From contig URNK01000059.1 of assembly GCA_900549195.1 (NCBI GenBank), positions 1 to 9,912 on the forward strand: a stretch of DNA of 9,912 nt. Reading direction: 5' to 3'. The notes under the pieces were generated by a model, which saw nothing but the letters and a program-made list of their open reading frames with translations, was not told the origin of the DNA and did not search any database. Each line of letters starts with the position of its first letter. Position 1 is the stretch's first letter. Origin of the DNA: an uncultured Collinsella sp. GTDB taxonomy: Bacteria; Actinomycetota; Coriobacteriia; Coriobacteriales; Coriobacteriaceae. Below, piece by piece: positions 1 through 6,890 of this stretch. A program made the translations under genes and the position numbers.

Positions 1-791
1 ACAAGGAGTCCCTCGTCGTCGGCGGCGACTTGCTTATGCCGTTGGCGCAACCGGGCCAGCTTATTCCAGTCGACTCTGAGCACTCCGCCATCTACCAGTG
101 CTATCTGGGGGAGAACCCACGCGAGGCTCATTGTATTTGGCTCACCTGCTCGGGCGGTCCGTTCTTTGGCCGCACCCGCGACGAGCTCGACCGCGTGACG
201 CGTGCCGATGCCCTCGCACATCCCACGTGGGCCATGGGTGCCAAGATCACCATCGACTCCGCCACCCTCATGAACAAGGGCCTGGAGCGCATTGAGGCCA
301 TGCATCTGTTTAACTGCGACCTCGATTTCATTAACGTGGTCGTGCAGCGTCAGTCCAAGATTCACTCTATGGTCGAGTTCGCCGACGGCTCCGTGATGGC
401 GCATCTCGGTGCTTCCGACATGCGTATTCCCATCCAGTTCGCGTTCTCGTATCCCGAGCGTTGGGATACCCCGGCGCCTCGTATCGATTTCCGCGAGCTG
501 GGGCAGCTCACGTTTGATGCTGCCGACATGGATACCTTCCGCTGTCTGGCACTGGCCGAACGTGCCGGCAAGACGGGTGGCACCATGCCGTGCGTGCTCA
601 ATGCCGCCAACGAGGTCGCCGTCGATGCCTTCCTGCACGATGGCTGCAGCTTTACCGATATCGATCGCATTGTGGAATCCTGCATGGATTCCCACGATAT
701 GCAGGCGGTCGATTCGTTTGAGCAGCTTCGCGACATCGATGCATGGGCGCGTGAAAAGGCTGCGCAGGTGCTCGCCGCAACCCGTTCCTAA
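1..791 (+). CDS. dxr: 1-deoxy-D-xylulose 5-phosphate reductoisomerase, 5'-partial
   Basis: DXR converts 1-deoxy-D-xylulose 5-phosphate to 2-C-methyl-D-erythritol 4-phosphate with NADPH and a divalent metal, the first committed step of the MEP isoprenoid pathway in the cytosol. The frame is open from position 3, so the gene starts before the window. About 262 residues are visible, and roughly 120-130 residues of the NADPH-binding N-terminus are missing compared with the 398-residue E. coli enzyme. Seen in order: KESLVVGGDL, then PVDSEHSAIYQ (metal-binding Asp and Glu), the SGGPF loop, HPTWAMGAKI, DSATLMNKGLERIEA (metal-binding Glu), and the C-terminal helical domain with GGTMPCVLNAANEVAVDAF. 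One oddity is QRQS where most DXRs have HPQS (about position 345). The stop TAA at 789-791 is 25 nt before the next start, consistent with one operon. The identification is secure. Confidence 0.97.
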   Translation, partial: KESLVVGGDLLMPLAQPGQLIPVDSEHSAIYQCYLGENPREAHCIWLTCSGGPFFGRTRDELDRVTRADALAHPTWAMGAKITIDSATLMNKGLERIEAMHLFNCDLDFINVVVQRQSKIHSMVEFADGSVMAHLGASDMRIPIQFAFSYPERWDTPAPRIDFRELGQLTFDAADMDTFRCLALAERAGKTGGTMPCVLNAANEVAVDAFLHDGCSFTDIDRIVESCMDSHDMQAVDSFEQLRDIDAWAREKAAQVLAATRS

Positions 792-816
792 CCCATAAGG
801 ATTGCTTTTTCGTTTT

Positions 817-2178
817 ATGGATACTGTTCTGAGCGTTCTCTCATCGGTCTTTTGGGGCCTGCTGATGCTTTCCGTCCTCGTGTTTTTGCACGAGGGCGGC
901 CACTTTTTGGCGGCGCGTGCCTGCGGCGTCCGTGTGACCGAGTTCTTTTTGGGCTTGCCGTGCCGCTTTGACATCCATTACACGTCACGTCGCATTGGAA
1001 CCAAGTTTGGCGTGACCCCGCTGCTGCTGGGTGGCTACGCTGCCATCTGCGGTATGGATCCGACCGACGTCTCGTGCGCCGATCGCGTGCTCGCGGCTAT
1101 CTATCGTCATGGTCGCGTGACCGTGGCCGACCTTGCCGCCGAGCTCGAGCTATCCGAGGAGGATGTGCTCGAGGCATGCGCCTTGCTCTTGGGTTGGGGC
1201 TCTATCGCGCCTTGGTATGAGGAAGGTGAGAAGCCTTCGCTGAGCTACTATCCCACCAAGTATCAGACGCTGCCGCGAGACGCGGCGGGTTACACCACCT
1301 TTGACGGCCGCCGTTTCGATCGAGAGCATGCGACTACCGAGGGCGATGTGTGGGAGCTGCCGTGCGGCGAAGCCGAGTTCCTTGCGCAAGAGCGTTCGCA
1401 TACCTATCTGGGCCAGGGTTTTCTCAAGCGCGCCTTTATGCTGCTCGCGGGCATTCTCGTCAATATCCTGACGGGCTTTTTGCTGCTTATGAGCATCTAC
1501 TCTATTGCGGGTGTCACCGTGCCGATGGATACCAACGTGATCGGTCAGGTTGACGAGGGGTCTATTGCCGCCAAGGCGGGTATCGAGGGCGGCGACGCGA
1601 TCCTTTCGGTTGACGGAGTATCGTGCTCTACCTGGATGGACGTTTTCGATGCCATCGGCAAGGCTGCCGGAAAGGACGATATCGCCATCGAGTACGAGCG
1701 TGACGGCAAGCAGCATTCGACCGCGGTTGCGCTCAAAGAGGACGAGCGCCTAGGTGTGTATGCCTCTACGCAGGTGGTCCGTTTAGACCCCATCACGTCG
1801 GCTCGCCTTTCGTTCTCCTATGTCGTGCAGACAGCGGAGGGTGTGATGCGCCTGCTCCAGCCGCAGCATACGATGGAGATTCTCGATCAGTCTTCTTCGA
1901 TCGTGGGCATTAGCGTTATGTCCTCACAGGCTGCTGCTGCCGGCCCTGCCACGTTCCTTTCGTTTGCTGCCCTCATTTCGTTCTCGCTTGGCTTTATGAA
2001 CCTGCTGCCCATCCCACCACTCGATGGCGGCAAGCTGGTCATCGAGATCATTCAAAAGATTGCTGGCCGCGAGCTTCCGCTCAAGGTCCAGACGATTGTG
2101 AGCTATGTGGGCATCGCGCTCTTTGCGCTGCTGTTTGTCTATATGCTTCGTTCCGACGTCCTTCGATTTATCCTGTAG
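817..2178 (+). CDS. rseP: RseP-type site-2 intramembrane metalloprotease with an embedded winged-helix-like insertion
   Basis: This is a membrane-embedded zinc protease of the S2P family that cleaves transmembrane substrates, typically anti-sigma factors or leftover signal peptides. With the ATG at 817 it has 453 residues. The zinc motif HEGGH is at residues 25-29 in the first membrane helix. A second helix lies at about 203-231, a single PDZ domain at about 240-312, and the third zinc-ligand/active-site motif NLLPIPPLDGG at 395-405. A last helix ends the protein. Between LGGYAAICGMDP (to 82) and the second helix (from about 200) sits an extra block of about 110 residues. Its part at about 88-130 reads like a winged helix (VTVADLAAELELSEEDVLEA). 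A typical RseP has a far shorter segment there. A TTG at 802 is possible, but it touches the AAGGA and is less likely. The AAGGA to ATG gap of 15 nt is long. The gene sits between two MEP-pathway genes. Confidence 0.93.
   Translation: MDTVLSVLSSVFWGLLMLSVLVFLHEGGHFLAARACGVRVTEFFLGLPCRFDIHYTSRRIGTKFGVTPLLLGGYAAICGMDPTDVSCADRVLAAIYRHGRVTVADLAAELELSEEDVLEACALLLGWGSIAPWYEEGEKPSLSYYPTKYQTLPRDAAGYTTFDGRRFDREHATTEGDVWELPCGEAEFLAQERSHTYLGQGFLKRAFMLLAGILVNILTGFLLLMSIYSIAGVTVPMDTNVIGQVDEGSIAAKAGIEGGDAILSVDGVSCSTWMDVFDAIGKAAGKDDIAIEYERDGKQHSTAVALKEDERLGVYASTQVVRLDPITSARLSFSYVVQTAEGVMRLLQPQHTMEILDQSSSIVGISVMSSQAAAAGPATFLSFAALISFSLGFMNLLPIPPLDGGKLVIEIIQKIAGRELPLKVQTIVSYVGIALFALLFVYMLRSDVLRFIL
1072..1215 (+). 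other. Winged-helix-like segment inside the site-2 protease
   Basis: Residues about 86-133 of the protease (DRVLAAIYRHGRVTVADL, followed by AAELELSEEDVLEACALL) have the spacing of a DeoR/MarR-like helix-turn-helix: helix, short turn with VTVADLA, recognition-type helix starting SEEDV, then a hydrophobic stretch. The rest of the insertion, up to about position 1401, is polar and rich in aromatic and acidic residues, with no membrane segment. In RseP topology the loop between the HExxH helix and the next helix faces the cytosol, so this segment could reach DNA or a regulator. The fold is inferred from pattern only. Confidence 0.5.
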
Positions 2179-2191
2179 GGGAGTGTTTGGA

Positions 2192-3274
2192 TTGTCTTTA
2201 TCCCATCCTTTGCCTCGCGAGTTGACGCGCCCCGTGCATGTGGGCGGTGTGCAGATCGGTGGCGGCGCGCCGGTGGTGGTCCAATCCATGACCTGCACCG
2301 ATACCGCTGACGCCCAGGCAACGCTTGCGCAAGTGTGCGCGTTGGCGCAGGCTGGCTGCGATATCGTGCGCGTGAGCGTGCCCACCGAGGCCGCGCTTGA
2401 GGGTTTCCGCACCATCTGTGCCGAGTCTCCGGTGCCGATCGTCGCCGATATTCACTTTAACCATAAGCTCGCCATCGGCGCCGTCGAGGCTGGTGCCGCC
2501 AAGCTTCGCATCAATCCCGGCAATATCGGCGATTGGGCTAAGGTCGATGCCGTCATCGACGCCGCCGGCGCTGCGGGCTGTGCGATTCGCATCGGTGTCA
2601 ACGCCGGCTCACTCGAGCAGGATATCGCTGAGCGCGATGAGCTTACGCAGCCCGAGAAGCTCGTGATGTCGAGCGAGCGCTTCGTCAAGCACTTTGAGGA
2701 CCGCGGTTTTACGAACATTGTGCTTTCGGCCAAGGCCCATAGCGTGCAAACGACGCTTGATACCTATCGAGCCCTGTCGCGTGAGATTCCCCACGTTCCG
2801 CTTCACCTGGGCGTGACGGAGGCGGGGACCAAGCTCCAGGGCACCATCAAGAGCTCTGTAGGCTTGGGTATCTTGCTTTCCGAAGGCATTGGCGACACCA
2901 TGCGTGTGTCGCTCACAGCCGATCCGGTTGAGGAGCCGCCGGTTGCCTGGGGTATTCTGCAGTCGTTGGGCCTGCGTCGCCGTGGCCCCGAGATTGTCTC
3001 GTGCCCCACGTGCGCCCGCTGCCAGGTTAACCTTATTCCCATTGCCGAGGAGGTTACCGAGCGGCTTAAGAACTACTCCGCGCCGCTTTCGATCGCTGTG
3101 ATGGGATGTGCCGTTAATGGCCCCGGCGAGGCTTCTGATGCCGATCTGGGCGTTGCGTGCGGACGTGGTCAGGCCTTGCTCTTTTCGCATGGCCAGATCA
3201 TTGGTAAAGTAGCTGAGGACCAAATTGTCGACGCGCTTATGGCAGAGGTCGACAAGCTTATTGAGGAGAAATAA
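2192..3274 (+). CDS. ispG: 4-hydroxy-3-methylbut-2-en-1-yl diphosphate synthase
   Basis: IspG (GcpE) reduces 2-C-methyl-D-erythritol 2,4-cyclodiphosphate to HMBPP, the penultimate MEP-pathway step, using a [4Fe-4S] cluster. The 360-residue product is close to the usual bacterial length (372 in E. coli). Seen: an N-terminal barrel starting RPVHVGGVQIGGGAPVVVQS, ADIHFN at 85-90, LRINPGNIG at 105-113, then the cluster domain with Cys271 and Cys274 (SCPTC), Cys306 and Glu313 (MGCAVNGPGEA). These are the three cysteines and one glutamate that hold the cluster. The start is TTG at 2192, placed 8 nt after AGGGGAG (2177-2183), which overlaps the TAG stop of the protease. A GTG at 2183 is in frame but lies within that Shine-Dalgarno. 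The stop TAA directly abuts the proS ATG, so translation of the two is probably coupled. Confidence 0.97.
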   Translation: MSLSHPLPRELTRPVHVGGVQIGGGAPVVVQSMTCTDTADAQATLAQVCALAQAGCDIVRVSVPTEAALEGFRTICAESPVPIVADIHFNHKLAIGAVEAGAAKLRINPGNIGDWAKVDAVIDAAGAAGCAIRIGVNAGSLEQDIAERDELTQPEKLVMSSERFVKHFEDRGFTNIVLSAKAHSVQTTLDTYRALSREIPHVPLHLGVTEAGTKLQGTIKSSVGLGILLSEGIGDTMRVSLTADPVEEPPVAWGILQSLGLRRRGPEIVSCPTCARCQVNLIPIAEEVTERLKNYSAPLSIAVMGCAVNGPGEASDADLGVACGRGQALLFSHGQIIGKVAEDQIVDALMAEVDKLIEEK

Positions 3275-4996
3275 ATGACCCGAGCAATGTATATGTCTAA
3301 GCTCTATGCGCCGACGCTTAAAGAGGATCCAGCGGACGCTGAGCTCGCCAGCCACCGCCTGCTGCTCCGTGCCGGCATGATCCGCAAAGAGGCCGCCGGC
3401 CTGTATTCCTATCTGCCGCTCGCATGGCGCTCGATCCGCAAGATTGAGAATATCGTGCGCGACGAGATGGACGCTGCCGGTGCCCAGGAGCTTATGATGC
3501 CTATCATGGTCGACGCCGAGTTGTGGCGTGAGTCCGGCCGCATCGACGCCTATGGCAAGGAGCTTGTGCGCTTTGACGACCGTCACGGTCGCGAGTTCGT
3601 CCTGGGTCCCACCCACGAGGAGACCGTCACGGCCCTGGTGCGCAATGAGCTGCGCTCCTACAAACAGCTGCCCGTCAACCTGTACCACATTCAGGACAAG
3701 TTCCGCGACGAGTTCCGTCCCCGCTTTGGCCTGATGCGCGGTCGCGAGTTCATCATGAAGGACGCCTACAGCTTCTCCGCCACGCAGGAGAGCCTGCAGG
3801 AGGAGTATGACAAGATGAAGCAGGCCTACGCTAACATCTGCGAGCGCTGCTATATCAAGGCCCTGCCCGTTGTTGCCGACTCCGGTGAGATCGGTGGCGA
3901 TACCTCCGTCGAGTACATGGCTTTGGCCGACGCCGGCGAGGCTTCGCTCGTCTACTGTGACGATTGCGGCTTTGCTGCCGATGACGAGGCGGCAAGCACC
4001 AAGGTCGTCGTGACCGAGGGTCCTGGTGACGGTACGCTCACCAAGGTTGAGACTCCGGGCATGGGCACCATTGAGGCAGTTGCTAAGTTCTTTGGGTTCC
4101 CCGAGAACGGCACGCGCAAGTCGCTGGCACTCATCGACGCCGAGGGCAAGCCGGTCGTGGCCATTGTTCCGGGCGATCACGAGCTCAACGATTGCAAGGC
4201 CGAGCACGTCTTTGGCAAGGGCTATCGCATGATGATCGACGAGGAGCTTCAGGCGAACGGTCTGCACAAGGGCTTTATCGGACCGGTTAACCTGCCCGAT
4301 GGCATTCGTCTGGTGTGCGACGAGAGCCTGCGCGATTCCAAGCAGTGGGCCTGCGGTGCCAACGAGGTCGATTATCACTTTACCGGTGCCTGCCCCGAGC
4401 GCGACTTTACCGTCGATGAGTGGGCCGACCTGGTCACCGTCGTGGCCGGCGATCCTTGCCCGCACTGCGGAAAGCCCCTCTCCGCTGCCCGCGGCATCGA
4501 GGTCTCTCAGGTCTTCCAGCTGGGCACCAAGTATTCCGAGGCCATGGGTGCCACCTTTATGGACGAGGACGGCAAGGAGAAGCCGCTCATCATGGGCTGC
4601 TACGGCGTTGGTGTGTCCCGCTCGCTCGCTGCCGTCGTGGAGCAGCACAACGACGAGCACGGTATCGTCTGGCCGGTCTCCGTTGCCCCGTACGAGGTCG
4701 CGGTGATTCCGCTCGATCCCAAGAAGGAGGAGTGCGCTACCGTCTGCGAGCAGATCGTTGATGGCCTGTGCGCCGAGGGTATCGAGGTTGTCGTCGACGA
4801 CCGCGACGAGCGTCCCGGCTTTAAGTTTGCCGACAACGACCTTATGGGCTTCCCGTATCAGGTCGTTCTGGGTAAGCGTGGCCTTAAGAATGGCACCGTT
4901 GAGCTCAAGGACCGTGCCACGGGTGAGCGCGAGGATGTGGCGATCGACGAGGTCGTCGCCAAGGTCGCCGAGCTTGTGAAGGCAGCACGCCGTTAA
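3275..4996 (+). CDS. proS: Proline--tRNA ligase, bacterial type with editing domain
   Basis: This class II aminoacyl-tRNA synthetase charges tRNA-Pro with proline. The 573 residues match the long bacterial type (ProS type 1), which carries the INS editing domain that removes mischarged alanine. Seen in order: N-terminal catalytic part with LGPTHEETVTA (110-120), motif 2 FRDEFRPRFGLMRGREF (143-159), the insertion domain at about 225-400 with VAKFFGFPENGTRKSLAL and the KGYR segment, then motif 3 GCYGVGVSRSLAAVVEQ (441-457), and the anticodon-binding domain from about 470. Two CxxC pairs (CDDC near 228, CPHC near 395) flank the editing insertion. The ATG follows the ispG stop with no gap, and GAGGAG lies inside the end of ispG. 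A second ATG at codon 5 and a third at codon 7 are possible starts. The co-directional order dxr, rseP, ispG, proS is common in Gram-positive genomes. Confidence 0.98.
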   Translation: MTRAMYMSKLYAPTLKEDPADAELASHRLLLRAGMIRKEAAGLYSYLPLAWRSIRKIENIVRDEMDAAGAQELMMPIMVDAELWRESGRIDAYGKELVRFDDRHGREFVLGPTHEETVTALVRNELRSYKQLPVNLYHIQDKFRDEFRPRFGLMRGREFIMKDAYSFSATQESLQEEYDKMKQAYANICERCYIKALPVVADSGEIGGDTSVEYMALADAGEASLVYCDDCGFAADDEAASTKVVVTEGPGDGTLTKVETPGMGTIEAVAKFFGFPENGTRKSLALIDAEGKPVVAIVPGDHELNDCKAEHVFGKGYRMMIDEELQANGLHKGFIGPVNLPDGIRLVCDESLRDSKQWACGANEVDYHFTGACPERDFTVDEWADLVTVVAGDPCPHCGKPLSAARGIEVSQVFQLGTKYSEAMGATFMDEDGKEKPLIMGCYGVGVSRSLAAVVEQHNDEHGIVWPVSVAPYEVAVIPLDPKKEECATVCEQIVDGLCAEGIEVVVDDRDERPGFKFADNDLMGFPYQVVLGKRGLKNGTVELKDRATGEREDVAIDEVVAKVAELVKAARR

Positions 4997-5031
4997 TCGA
5001 CGATTTCGCTTGTAGTTCGATATACGGGACG

Positions 5032-5064
5032 GCCCGCATTTCTCCAGATCGGGGAGATGCGGGC
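5032..5064 (+). terminator. proS operon terminator hairpin, tail altered by the IS
   Basis: GCCCGCATTTCTCC (5032-5045) pairs with GGGGAGATGCGGGC (5051-5064) over 14 bp, with two G-U pairs in RNA, around the loop AGATC. It lies 35 nt after the proS stop. Only TT follows before the sequence turns into the IS inverted repeat (TATAGGACA), so the expected U-run is missing or interrupted. The last GGGC of the stem is also the first four bases of the 25-bp IS repeat. Confidence 0.7.
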
Positions 5065-5085
5065 TTATAGGACAAAATGTGTGTC
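5061..5085 (+). repeat. IS1249-type left inverted repeat
   Basis: Twenty-five bases identical to the reverse complement of 6392-6416. The outer GGGC also forms part of the proS terminator stem. Confidence 0.85.
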
Positions 5086-5092
5086 TGCTTTA

Positions 5093-5123
5093 GGGGCATC
5101 GGCGCAGGTCGATGCCCCTTTTT
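5093..5123 (+). terminator. Intrinsic terminator between IS left end and transposase
   Basis: GGGGCATC (5093-5100) and GATGCCCC (5111-5118) form a perfect 8-bp stem with a 10-nt loop, followed by TTTTT. Placed just inside the left repeat and upstream of the transposase, it should stop transcription coming from proS from entering the transposase gene. Confidence 0.8.
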
Positions 5124-5159
5124 CAGCCGTTTAAATTCCGTGCCCGCTTTTAACCGCTC

Positions 5160-5178
5160 GGACAGAATGTGTGTCCGG
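5160..5178 (+). repeat. Second, imperfect copy of the IS end motif
   Basis: GGACAGAATGTGTGTCCGG differs by one base in its first 16 from the GGACAAAATGTGTGTC core of the left repeat at 5070-5085, and shares the following C with the right end (GTGTCCCG). It lies 70 nt before the transposase start. It may be an internal transposase-binding site or a relic of an alternative left end. Confidence 0.6.
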
Positions 5179-5247
5179 TTGCCTATCGTTCCCGCAGGTA
5201 GATAACCTTTTCCGGAACCGTTAAATATCCTTTCGGAAGAGGTGCCC

Positions 5248-6366
5248 ATGAAGGCCGTTTATTGCCCCTACTGCGGCGGTCGGACCAAGCGCAACGGCAG
5301 GACTTCATCGGGGTCCCAGCGGTGGAGGTGCACGGCCTGCGGCGCGTCGACGACGGTGAGGTACGACGACACGGCGGCAAGGCTGGACGAGTTCCTCGGG
5401 TGGCTCCTCTCCAAGGACTCCCAGGCGGCGATGCCGGGCGGCGGACGGTCCTTCAGGCGCAGGACGGCCGAGTTCTGGGAGGTCTGGCCCATGCCCGTCC
5501 CCGACGGCGAGCTGCACCGCGTGCTCCACGTCGACGGGATCTGGGTCGCGCGCGACCTCGTGGTGCTCATATGCTGCAGCGGCGAGAGGGTGGTCTCCTG
5601 GTACATGGCCAGGTCCGAGAACTCGAGGGCGTGGTCGGCCCTCATGTCGCCGATCCCGGCGCCCGAGATGGTCGTCACCGACGGCGGGAGCGGGTTCGCC
5701 AAGGCCGTGCGCGAGACCTGGCCGCGCACCAGGGTCCAGAGGTGCACCTTCCACGCCTTCTCGCAGGTCAAGCGCTACACGACGACGCGGCCGAAGCTCC
5801 AGGCGGGGCGCGAGCTCTACCTCATCGCGCGCGACCTCATGGGCATCGAGACGCTGCACCAGGCCGAGCTCTGGGTCGAGCGCTACCTCGACTGGTGCGG
5901 GTTCTGGGCCGACTTCCTGGAGGACAGGACCGTGGTGGACGGCAGGAGGGTCTACACCCACGAGAGGCTGAGGCGGGCGCGCTCGTCGCTGTCGTCGCTG
6001 GTGTCGGCGGGGACGCTGTTCACCTACCTCGACCCCGCCCTGGCCAAGGCCGGCCCGCTGCCGTCGACCAACAACATGATCGAGGGAGGGGTGAACTCGC
6101 AGCTGAGGGCCGTCCTGCGCAACCACCGGGGGCTGACGTCGGTCAAGCGCGTGAAGGCGGTGTTCTGGTGGTGCCACGCGCACTCGGGGGACGCGAGGAC
6201 GGCGCGCGAGAAGCTCGCCACGATGCCGACCGACGCGGACATCGACTTCCTGTTCAGCGTCTACTCCGCCTCGCCGTCGCGCGAGGACGGAGGGCCGGAG
6301 TGGGGCGACAGGGCAGTGTGGGAGGACCTCCACCACAGGGACCCGTACCCGTTCTGGCTGGATTAA
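5248..6366 (+). CDS. IS1249-type transposase (IS256/Mutator family)
   Basis: This DDE transposase of 372 residues catalyses movement of the surrounding element. Seen: an N-terminal zinc ribbon (Cys6-x2-Cys9 and Cys28-x2-Cys31), the first catalytic Asp in HVDGIW (Asp96), the second in VVTDGGSGF (Asp145), the C-x2-H signature CTFH (166-169) typical of the IS256/Mutator clade, and the catalytic Glu in STNNMIEGGVNSQLR (Glu279). The chosen ATG follows GGAAGAGG by 5 nt. A GTG two codons upstream overlaps that site. The protein appears complete, with intact catalytic residues, so the element may be active. Long open frames on the other strand and in the +3 frame of this gene are by-products of its extreme GC content. 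Confidence 0.92.
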   Translation: MKAVYCPYCGGRTKRNGRTSSGSQRWRCTACGASTTVRYDDTAARLDEFLGWLLSKDSQAAMPGGGRSFRRRTAEFWEVWPMPVPDGELHRVLHVDGIWVARDLVVLICCSGERVVSWYMARSENSRAWSALMSPIPAPEMVVTDGGSGFAKAVRETWPRTRVQRCTFHAFSQVKRYTTTRPKLQAGRELYLIARDLMGIETLHQAELWVERYLDWCGFWADFLEDRTVVDGRRVYTHERLRRARSSLSSLVSAGTLFTYLDPALAKAGPLPSTNNMIEGGVNSQLRAVLRNHRGLTSVKRVKAVFWWCHAHSGDARTAREKLATMPTDADIDFLFSVYSASPSREDGGPEWGDRAVWEDLHHRDPYPFWLD

Positions 6367-6391
6367 TGGATGGAAACGGATGTTCTATCGG

Positions 6392-6416
6392 GACACACAT
6401 TTTGTCCTATAAGCCC
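6392..6416 (-). repeat. IS1249-type right inverted repeat
   Basis: Perfect 25-bp inverted copy of 5061-5085, starting 26 nt after the transposase stop codon. Outside it the sequence changes to AT-rich TTAATTTTGATTAAG. Confidence 0.85.
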
Positions 6417-6446
6417 TTAATTTTGATTAAGCAACAGGGTGCCAAA

Positions 6447-6460
6447 AATCTACCTACGCG
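6447..6460 (+). repeat. Direct repeat, copy 1
   Basis: AATCTACCTACGCG matches copy 2 (6527-6540) at 13 of 14 bases, 80 bp away. Function unknown; it could be a protein-binding or recombination site. Confidence 0.5.
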
Positions 6461-6526
6461 ATAATCGCTTTTTGCGGTTACTTGCGCGTTTTGCACACGC
6501 TTGAGCCGATTTGTTAACGCGACATG

Positions 6527-6540
6527 AATCTACATACGCG
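6527..6540 (+). repeat. Direct repeat, copy 2
   Basis: AATCTACATACGCG, partner of 6447-6460. It is followed by TAGCTGGTATACAGCC, the left arm of a short inverted repeat. Confidence 0.5.
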
Positions 6541-6549
6541 TAGCTGGTA

Positions 6550-6570
6550 TACAGCCGAGTACAGGCTGTA
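6550..6570. repeat. Short inverted repeat
   Basis: TACAGCC (6550-6556) and GGCTGTA (6564-6570) surround the 7-nt spacer GAGTACA. There is no T-run, so a terminator is unlikely. An operator-like or recombinase site is possible but unsupported. Confidence 0.4.
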
Positions 6571-6830
6571 GTTATCGCGGCGAGTTACACAGATATAGCG
6601 ACTGTAACGAACAAGCGTGTCGCTGTATTTATTCCAGTAGTTCACTTGATCGATGGACAAGTGGGCTGTCGCGACGAAACGCCAACCAGGATGGGCTCTA
6701 TATGAGGACGCCGCAGAGGTAATGGCGGGGGAGTGCGGCAGGCGCTCTGAGAGCCGCTGTATGACTCTATTTCTCCTCAACCCGATAACTTGGTCCACGA
6801 GCCTCAAATCGTTCGTGCTGTCGCCAAAAG

Positions 6831-6860
6831 AAAAGCCCGCACAGGTTCGCGCGGGCTTTT
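6831..6860 (-). terminator. Terminator of the pilin gene
   Basis: On the minus strand AAAAGCCCGC pairs perfectly with GCGGGCTTTT over 10 bp around a 10-nt loop, then CTTTT follows. It starts 23 nt after the pilin stop codon. A-runs and T-runs on both sides mean it could also stop transcription arriving from the plus strand. Confidence 0.85.
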
Positions 6861-6870
6861 CGCTAAACAT

Positions 6871-6890
6871 GCTAGAAGACAGGCTAGAAG
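6871..6890 (-). repeat. 12-bp duplication at the pilin stop codon
   Basis: GCTAGAAG occurs at 6871-6878 and again at 6883-6890. On the minus strand this yields CTTCTAG twice in the pilin frame, so a second in-frame TAG lies 12 nt after the first. It looks like a small tandem duplication at the gene end. Confidence 0.6.

Larger units (their letters stand above)
5061..6416 (+). mobile_element. IS1249-type insertion sequence (IS256 family), 1356 bp
   Basis: One transposase gene lies between perfect 25-bp inverted repeats at 5061-5085 and 6392-6416 (outer GGGCTTATAG, inner GACAAAATGTGTGTC). No 8-bp target duplication is visible next to these ends (left GGAGATGC, right TTAATTTT). The innermost flanks of a shorter repeat starting at GGACA would be TATA on both sides, but the surrounding bases are palindromic, so this proves little. 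Codon use in the transposase (many AGG, very GC-rich third positions) differs from the operon, which points to recent arrival from elsewhere. The exact outer boundaries are uncertain by several bases. Confidence 0.85.
6417..6830. other. Non-coding region between the IS and the pilin terminator
   Basis: These 414 nt lie between convergent transcription units. I see no convincing gene: the open frames here overlap the pilin 3' end or lack ribosome binding sites and recognisable motifs. It does hold a direct repeat (AATCTACCTACGCG at 6447-6460, AATCTACATACGCG at 6527-6540), an inverted repeat TACAGCC/GGCTGTA (6550-6570), and a weak stem ATATAGCGAC/GTCGCTGTAT (6593-6627). It is less GC-rich than the rest. 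No tRNA-like cloverleaf was found. Confidence 0.6.

Noticed and set aside
1150..1716. 188-codon minus-strand frame inside the site-2 protease gene
   Set aside because: Antisense to a clearly conserved protein, with no recognisable motif or ribosome binding site.
2609..4660. 683-codon open frame on the minus strand opposite ispG and proS
   Set aside because: It is antisense to two certain genes and shows no domain. Its length follows from the GC-rich codon use of the sense genes.
5262..6464. 400-codon plus-strand and 343-codon minus-strand frames over the IS1249-type transposase
   Set aside because: Very Arg/Gly/Pro-rich translations with no motifs; by-products of extreme GC at third positions in the real transposase gene.
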